Part shown: positions 8,995 to 17,900 of the stretch, piece by piece | How the letters are laid out: each line of letters begins with the position of its first letter | Position numbering within the stretch: the first letter of the stretch is position 1 | NCBI GenBank assembly: GCA_030141605.1 | Contig: JAQGDQ010001124.1 | Location: 1 to 34,496, forward strand | Length of the DNA stretch: 34,496 nt | Direction: 5' to 3' | Source of the DNA: Tubiluchus corallicola | Taxonomy: Eukaryota; Priapulida; Priapulimorpha; Priapulimorphida; Tubiluchidae | Position numbers and translations under genes: made by a program | The notes under the pieces: generated by a model | Databases searched by the model: none | What the model was told of the DNA's origin: nothing | What the model saw: the letters and a program-made list of their open reading frames with translations, nothing else

Positions 8995-11813
8995 TACTAC
9001 CACTACTAGACTTAGCACACTCCTATTTGCCTATATTTTGGCAATAGGCATTTTGTTTGGCCTTATATTGACTTTTTGGCCAACAGAGGACAGTACCGTC
9101 GTTTTTTTTCAGTAGCCTGATCCATGAGCATGCGTGGCCTGTGCTGGCACATATCACGTGCAGGTGGAGAACATGTCAGTTAGTTTGCATATTAAAGGAA
9201 GACGGGATGATTTTTCATATACTATTCCATTTTCAAATTCGATAAATAATATACATTTTAACACGATTAATACTGTAAAAGCATTTCTGATAATTAAATA
9301 ATAGATTAAAAACTTAATTAATGGCGGGCGGGCGAGCCCATTTATTCATGACATCACAAACTAACGTAATTTTCAACAGCAAAAATATTCCACAAAAGTG
9401 TTGCAGGTGTTTGCGAAAGCGAAAATTGAGGTGCAGTGCTGCTGTAAGACATTCAGTGTGTTGTACTAAAACTAGGCAAGTTTTAAGATAAAAATTCATT
9501 TTTCAAATTTACCTGTGCTCATGCTTGAGCTGTCGAATATGTGCAGTTTTTCGCAAACTGACACACCTGAACTAAGAGGTACAGCACCAATCTAACTAGT
9601 GAATGGCGAAGTGCATGTAACAGTGAAGAACTAGTGGCGCGAACGTAAGATCGTGTTTGTGGGGCAATAATTCTTTCACGCAAGTCATTTTTGAAAAAAT
9701 AGTATGTTTCTTTTCAATGCTTCAAAGAGTAGATTGTTTTGACCTACAATATGTTTCCTTTCAATGTTTCAAAGAGTAGATTGTTTTGACCTACAATATG
9801 TTTCCTTTCGATGTTTCAAAGAGTAGATTGTTTTGACCTACAATATGTTTCCTTTCAATGTTTCAAAGAGTAGATTGTTTTGACCTACAGTATGTTTCCT
9901 TTCGATGTTTCAAAGAGTAGATTGTTTCGACCTACAATATTTTTCCTTTAAATGTTTCAAAGAGTAGATTGTTTTGACCTACAATATGTTTCCTTTCAAT
10001 GTTTCAAAGAGTAGATTGTTTTGACCTACAATATGTTTCCTTTCAATGTTTCAAAGAGTAGATTGTTTTGGCCTACAATATGTTTCCTTTCAATGTTTCA
10101 AAGAGTAGATTGTTTTGACCTACAATATGTTTCCTTTCAATGTTTCAAAGAGTAGATTGTTTTGACCTACAATATGTTTCCTTTCAATGTTTCAAAGAGT
10201 AAAATGGTTAGTGGCAAAATTCTAATATTGCCACAAGTAAATCTGCATATAAAAATTTGATGATGGACAGTATCTAGGCGAAAAGTGAAAGGATACTGGG
10301 AGATCACATTGGCTGCAAGATAGAGCCACATTTTCGGCACACCTAAACCAATCAGTGGCAGCAAAAGAGAATCTGAAAAAGACAAGCCAATCGGATGTAC
10401 TGTAACAAATTCGTAAATTCATGCAAAACAAGCTTAAATTCTAAAGCAAAACAAGCTCAAATTGCAATGCAAAACAAGCTCAAATTCTAATGCAAAACGA
10501 GCTGAAATTCTCAAGCAAAACAAGCTTAAATTCTAATGCAAAACGAGCTGAAATTCTCAAGCAAAACAAGCTTAAATTCCAATGCAAAACAAGCCTAAAT
10601 TCTAATGCAAAACAAGCTTAAATTCTCAAGCAAAACAAGCTTAAATTCTAAAGCAAAACAAGCTTAAATTCTCAAGCAAAACAAGCTTAAATTCTAAAGC
10701 AAAACAAGCTTAAATTCTCAAGCAAAACAAGCTTAAATTCTAATGCAAAACAAGCTTGAATTCTAATGCAAAACAAGCTTGAATTCTAAAGCAAAACAAG
10801 CTTAAATTCTCAAGCAAAACAAACTTAAATTCTAATGCAAAACAAGCTTAAATTCTCAAGCAAAACAAGCTTAAATTCTAAAGCAAAACAAGCTTAAATT
10901 CTCAAGCAAAACAAGCTTAAATTCTAATGCAAAACAAGCTTAAATTCTAAAGCAAAACAAGCCTAAATTCTCAAGCAAAACAAGCTTAAATTCTCAAACA
11001 AAACAAGCTTAAATTCTAAAGCAAAACAAGCTTAAATTCTCAAAGCAAAACAAGCTTAAATTCTAAAGCAAAACAAGCTTAAATTCTAATGCAAAACAAG
11101 CTTAAATTCTAATGCAAAACAAGCTTGAATTCTAAAGCAAAACAAGCTTAAATTCTCAAGCAAAACAAGCTTAAATTCTAATGCAAAACAAGCTTAAATT
11201 CTAAAGCAAAACAAGCTTAAATTCTCAAACAAAACAAGCTTAAATTCTAACAAACTATGACTGTTTTTTTCTTGGTTTTTCAGACCAATCTGCTCAGACG
11301 ATGCAAGAAAAACAATGAAACAAAATGACCACTGTAGTGCCAATGCAATGTGTGCAAGCGTGCATGAGCACAAGTATGCAAACGGTGATAAGAAACAAGT
11401 AAAAAAACGAGATTAATTCTCACCTGACTGACTGAAGATAATAACGTGCTTGTAGATGTCCTTAGCAAAGAAAAGAAACGCGGGGAGAGGCATAAGGTGC
11501 TAAAAACAAAAGAAAGAAAGAAGACATGAACGTGTTAACACTTAGCGATGTTTAATTGATCCCAAACAAAAATCTCTGAAGCCAATTCTCTGAAGCCAAT
11601 TCTCTGAAAATGTTATTTAAAAAACTCCAAAAACAATAGCGGAAAGACCTACAACACAAAATAACATTAGAAGCGCTTTCTAAAGGACGGACGTAAGTGA
11701 GAAAGTTTTCGAACAGAACAAATTTTCAAGGATAATTTACTAAAACATAAACGTCAAATCAAGGTCATTGAAATTAAAAAGGTTAACTTGTGTTACAGCA
11801 ACAACAACAACAA

Positions 11814-11848
<35 letters not shown>

Positions 11849-11860
11849 GCAAGCAGCAGC

Positions 11861-11895
<35 letters not shown>

Positions 11896-11926
11896 CGGCA
11901 ACAGCAACAGCAGCAGCAGCAGCAGC

Positions 11927-11987
<61 letters not shown>

Positions 11988-14900
11988 CCAACAACAACAA
12001 CAACAACAACAACACCACCACCACTTTCTATGGAAGTCTGGGCTTCGTTTAACGACGTTTCGTTGAACGTCGCATTTTGCTGGAACGCAACAACACCGTA
12101 AAATGAAGACTTGCCGCATTAAGAAAATAATTCGAACGAAAAAATCCGAAGAATTTGCTGCTAAAATGCAAGACTCCTCTTACCAAATGAGGTACATAAA
12201 ATCGTTTTTGCAAGTCAAAACTTTCAATCAAACTCTGAAACAGGCAAGGGGTTTTGGGGCCATCTAGGCCCCCAATGGGGTTCAAGGGAAGCCCCCTTGG
12301 AGCCAGGAACAAATTGCAATTTTGTGACCATAGAGAGTCTCTAAGTGGACTTAAAATATCAATTACCTTGTTTCATGCATAATTTAAAATACCCAACTAT
12401 CAAGGATACATGATACCTAATTGTCTCAAAAATGCCTAAGTACTGGCCGCTGCTATGCAAAAGTATATAAAAACTGTCTGCAATTGACTCAAATAACTCT
12501 GCACAATTGATTCTATATTTTTATACATAGAGATATACACGTGGTTACACTGATGTACGTGATGTAAACAAAGTGACAGCCTGCCAACTAGCGGTCAGCT
12601 TGTGAAATAATGTACTGGGTCCGTAAAAATTTTCTCAACGAATTCATGCGATTTACAAAAATGGCACTACCGGTCTTCCAAAAACTCGGAATTCCGAGTA
12701 TCCGCGAAAAATTCTCATCCCTGCTTTCAAGTCGGAAAATGTGTGAGAATTCGGGAAAAAACTCACGAGTCATTGCTCTAACAAAAACCTTATTAACAGT
12801 CTCATTTCACTTAGTACTAGTTTCAGACTTACAAGCTATCAAACACAATTACTTCACGCAGTAACTTTGCATCAACTTTGCGCATTCTTACCGTATAAAA
12901 CAACGACTCCCGGGGATGCTTCCCGTGCTGCTTGTAAATCTGTTCCTGGAATATACCCAGCCTAGCAGCCAGAAAAAGATTCACGAACATCAAGCTGACA
13001 CCTACATGAGAGTCAGGGAGATAAAAAACATGATTTTGTACTTCTGCAAATGAACATATTTGAATTCGACTGTATCTTTTCTCCAATTGCTACGTACAGT
13101 CAACCTCGCTTATAAGGGACATTTGCTTATAAAGGACAACCAACACCGGTCCGGATTTTTCCTAACGTTTTTCCTTATAAAAACCTTCGTATATAAGGTA
13201 CTCGAATGTAGGGGACTTTCAGTTATAAGGGACGATACCTTCAGGTCCCGAGTAAAGGAAACCCAAGTAAATTACCTCACATATAAGGGACCCTATGATC
13301 AAAGCAAAATTGATTGATTTTTAACCTCTATTTTTTGCAAACTTGGCCTTCGAACAGCCCGGTTTCCGTGGTCACATGCATCTCACATCACTGAAGGAGC
13401 TTCCTACATACCGTTTGCACTGAATGTGTTGCAATAATCCATAAAAATGTGGATGAAAGTACAGGTCTAGATACACCCTCGGTCTGACTCAACTTCGTCT
13501 ATAAGGAACGTCGGATATAAGGGATGATTTTTTCCGGTCCAGAGGTGTCCCTTGTATCCGAGGTTGACTGTAACTTGTTTGGACCCAAGGAATATTTTAC
13601 ATTTTAAGGAGAAATAGCGCAAGACGTCGAGGGCACTGTTTCATCGATGCAACGCTTAAACTAGCACTTTGAATTGGTTTCACTGTGATGAGCGATTCAA
13701 AGCGTTTTACAGGAGTAATTTTTACACTTTGTACTAATTAAGTTGGCCGACAAAATTTTAAACGACAATTGCAAAGACTGCATTACTCTTACATGTTAAA
13801 AGTTAATCGTCTTACCCAGTGACCACCACATAAACTGTCTCCAGGATTCCTCGGCCGACACCTCTTTCTGTTGCTAAATACAATTGAAAGATGACGCATT
13901 AAAATATCGACTCGAACTATCAAACGGTGTCCTCAATAACATGTCAAAATAAATGTAAAAAGATACAATGCCAGACATAATGAATATATACCAAGACATT
14001 GTAGAATAAATATGGCGAAACATTTCATTAGCTATATGGGACCAGTCCTATGGAATAGAGTAAGCCGCAGTTCAAAATGTAGTCACCCCCTTTCAACTTT
14101 CAAAAAAACCGTCAGAAAAGAAATATTTCAAAAGTATTGAGACTAACACAGTTTGAAAATGGTAATCAAATGCATTCTTTTTCCACAGTAAAACATGACT
14201 ATGCTCATCAGGTTACTGAACACTTTATAATCATGATCATAGTTTTTCTTAGTTCTCGCTCCATTTCATCTTTCATTCACTACTCCCCCCCCCACTTTTA
14301 TGTATATATTATCATTATTTCAATTATTAATCACTTCTTTAAGATTTCCACGTACAGTTTGGCCTGTCAAGCTATGCTTTTAGGCTCAAACTGTATGCAT
14401 CAAAATTATTCTGTAATGTAATTTGCACATATATATGCTGCATAAGAATCTCTTTTGTAATTTCTGGATAATATTGTATTTATATTTATATTTACTTCAG
14501 TGAAATTATCTGTTTTTTAGTATAACTGTTAGATGCAGAGTGGAATTAAATAAACTTATACTTATACTTAACATGGTGATTATTTCAAATGGCGGCTAAT
14601 GTATAGATACCGGTACTGCAGCACCCCCTATTTTCACCCATTATCATCGAATATATTCAATATAATAACTCTTTTTTCTTGAGTTCTCTTTTTGAGTGCT
14701 TGTGCGGAACCGGAGCATGAGAAGTACAATTTGCTTCACAGTCTAAGCAACGTGGTGTTTGGCTGTTGCGCGCAAACGGCCATGCCGACATGCTATATGC
14801 TAGAGTCTGCTGCTAGGTGGAAAAGTACTGTCTCTATCACAGTCACATATGCCACGTGCGTACCATCTACCGTCATACTCTTAGATATAATGAAATATAA

Positions 14901-17900
14901 ACTTAGCCTGTGTGCCTAAAACATAAATTATTTCGTAATGGACGCCTTCCATCCCCAAGAAATAAGTTCTGTTACTGTAAGTGAACTACAACAGCTTAAT
15001 TTTTCACAATTGTCTCTCCATGAGAAAGTTGCAGTTAAGAAAAGAGGCCGGTCAACATCCGATCTTCAAATAAAACTACAACATTAAAATTACACACGTT
15101 TGTTACGTTTTACACGATATTAAAACATTGGATAAAATTTTCTGAAGCAGCAGCCCCCCCCCCCAGTAATTTTAGCTACGAACCGCCACTGCATGATTCC
15201 TTATTTTTACGTTTTTTTACTTCCTTCCTTCTGCTTTCTTTCTACTAACTGCAACATAGCTCTTCTTTGTTCTTCTTTTCTCGCATCATCTTCATTCCTT
15301 ATTCTTTATTTCACTTTTTAACAAGGTCCCCGTTATTGCCACCATGCGGCAGACTTCAACACTTTAACATAGAACATTTAGGGAGTTCTACGTTATATAA
15401 AAGTATATAAAAACTGTCTGCAATTGACTCAAATAACTCCACACAATTGTTTCTATATTTTTATACATAGAGATAAACACGTGGTTACACTGATGTACGT
15501 GATGTAAACAAAGTGACGGCCTGCCACCTAGCGGTCAGCTTGTGAAATTCTCTGAATAACAAATTTAACTAAAGGATTATTATAGTGATTTATTTTAATG
15601 GCAGACTTCAACATTTTAACATAGAACATTTAGGAAGTCGGAAATCAATTTATCTTTTCAATTATACGAAAAGTTGCAAACGTATGTTTATGTTCTTGCA
15701 GTTTGCTTGTTCGCTGCCGAAATAAACCGAATTCGAATTTAACGATTTTGTAACGTTTAGTTGCTATATATTTTATAATTTACGAACGACAGCATTTTTT
15801 GTAACAGAACTCCAAAAAAACACTCACTGTAGTTCTATTTCAGACAATCTTTTATAACCAGGGATGAGAATGACAAATTGCAAAAACTCTGAAACAGGCC
15901 GGGGGTTTGGGAGCCATCTAGGTCCCCAATGGGGTTGAGAGGCAAAGCCCCCATGGGGGTTAAAGGTGGCGAAGCCCCTTGGAGCCAGAAACAAATTGCA
16001 ATTTTGTGACCACAGAAAGCCTCTAAGTGGACTTAAAGCATCAATTACCTTGTTTCATGCATAATTTAAAATACCCAACTATCAAGGATACATGATACCT
16101 AATTGTCTCAAAAACACCTAAGTACTGGCCGTTCCTATGCAAAAGTATATAAAAACTGTCTGCAATTGACTCTACTAACTGCAACATAGCTCTTCTTTGT
16201 TCTTCTTTTCTCTCATCATCTTCATTCCTCATTCTTTATTTCACTTTTTAACAAGGTCCCCGTTATCGCCACCATGCGGCAGACTTCAACACTTTAACAT
16301 AGAACATTTAGGAAGTTCTATGTTATATAAAAGTATATCTGCAATTGACTCAAATAACTCTGCACAATTGATTCTATATTTTTATACATAGAGATATACA
16401 CGTGGTTACACTGATTTACGTGATGTAAACAAAGTGACGGCCTGCCAACTAGCGGTCAGCTTGTGAAATAATGTACCGGGTCCGTAAAAATTTTCTCGAT
16501 GAATTTACGCGATTTACAAAAATGGCACTACTGGTCTTCCAAAAACTCGGAATTCCCCCAACATAAGTTGAGGGTTTTTTCTGGTTTAAGTCCACGACTA
16601 TCTGTATTAACAAAATTGCCGTGTCGCCTGTATTATCAAATAGATTTGCAACATACTTACCACTTGTTTACCAGAAGCTATGGTACACGTGGCTATTCCG
16701 ATACTTATCATTAGCACAGCAATGTACTTGGTGAGCTTGTATCTGTAGTGTAGTATAACCATGCCTAAGATCATATTTGCAATTAATGAGCCCTGAAAAC
16801 AAAAGAACGTACTTCTGAACGACACAGACACAGCAATGGACAAAATCATACAAAAATAAAAGGATTATTAAACAAGACAATTTTTATTACTTAAATACGA
16901 CACAACTTTATTAAAACTTTTACACTTAAAACTTAAAATAACGCCAAAATTTTGACAAGCTGCTGCAGTCATGGTCATCATCATCATCATCATCATCTGT
17001 GGAAAATTTACAAACATACAGCCAGTTTATATAGGCTCTGTCTATATTGTTTCATAATAGGCTCTTTGTGGTAGGTTGTTTATACATATATAAATATATT
17101 CTATTTATATTTTCTAAAATATAAATTCTATAGTTCTATAATTATATTTCTATAGTTCTATAATTCTATATAACGCTATATATAATTCTAACTTACTGCT
17201 CGAAAAATCATGTGTAGCGGCATTGAGATGTTAAAGTTCCACACGTAGTTGTTGATGACAGATACAAAGAAGAAGACGCAAACAATGAGGGCGTACTTTC
17301 TAGAATAAGAGAAAATAAAAATGGATGAATAAAAGCGAAGTAATACCATTGTTGGTGTTAAGCAGTTTAATCTAGCATTCTATAATTATTTGTTTGTTTT
17401 TTGTATTTTTGCAAACATGCATTTCCTGAAAGTGTTTAAAACAAAGTCAGCCTTAGTCATGTGACCTAAGCTTTAGTAGTATACGCCACCTATCAATCAC
17501 ACTTGTTTTTACACGTAGTTACATTTTCTGTTGCCGCTATGCTGATCATGCCGTTTGGTGATACTTGCATTGCTTTGTCTATTTTGTTACAATTTAACAG
17601 TCACTAGTTGTATTTTCAAGCCAAAGTTGTCACCAGTAAATGTAAGTCACCATCTACTTTAATAATTAGTTAATAGTTTAAATTGGTTAGAATTGCTTCA
17701 AATCTCTAGAATCATAACGTAATAATCATAACGTTAAATCTAATTTTTTATTTTGTCTAAATAGTAATAACCTTTAGCATGTTCTTAAGCACTTTTTGTG
17801 ATCTGTTATTTTAATAAATTGCAGGTCTATCGTGCAGATCAATACTGATTTTCGCAGTTTCTTTGTCTGGACTGGACGCATCCACAACCATGCAAGAATA

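Noticed and set aside
11768-12119. Poly-Gln/Asn/Thr frames up to 108 codons
   Set aside because: CAA/CAG trinucleotide array inside SLC35B4 intron 6; all frames are open by composition.
14692-14919. 75-codon plus-strand frame ahead of the hAT-like remnant
   Set aside because: No similarity recognised, no supporting signals; more likely untranslated element sequence.
16668-16880. Longer frames around SLC35B4 exon 4 (16607-16880)
   Set aside because: They read through the acceptor and donor; only 16661-16792 matches the family and keeps frame with neighbouring exons.
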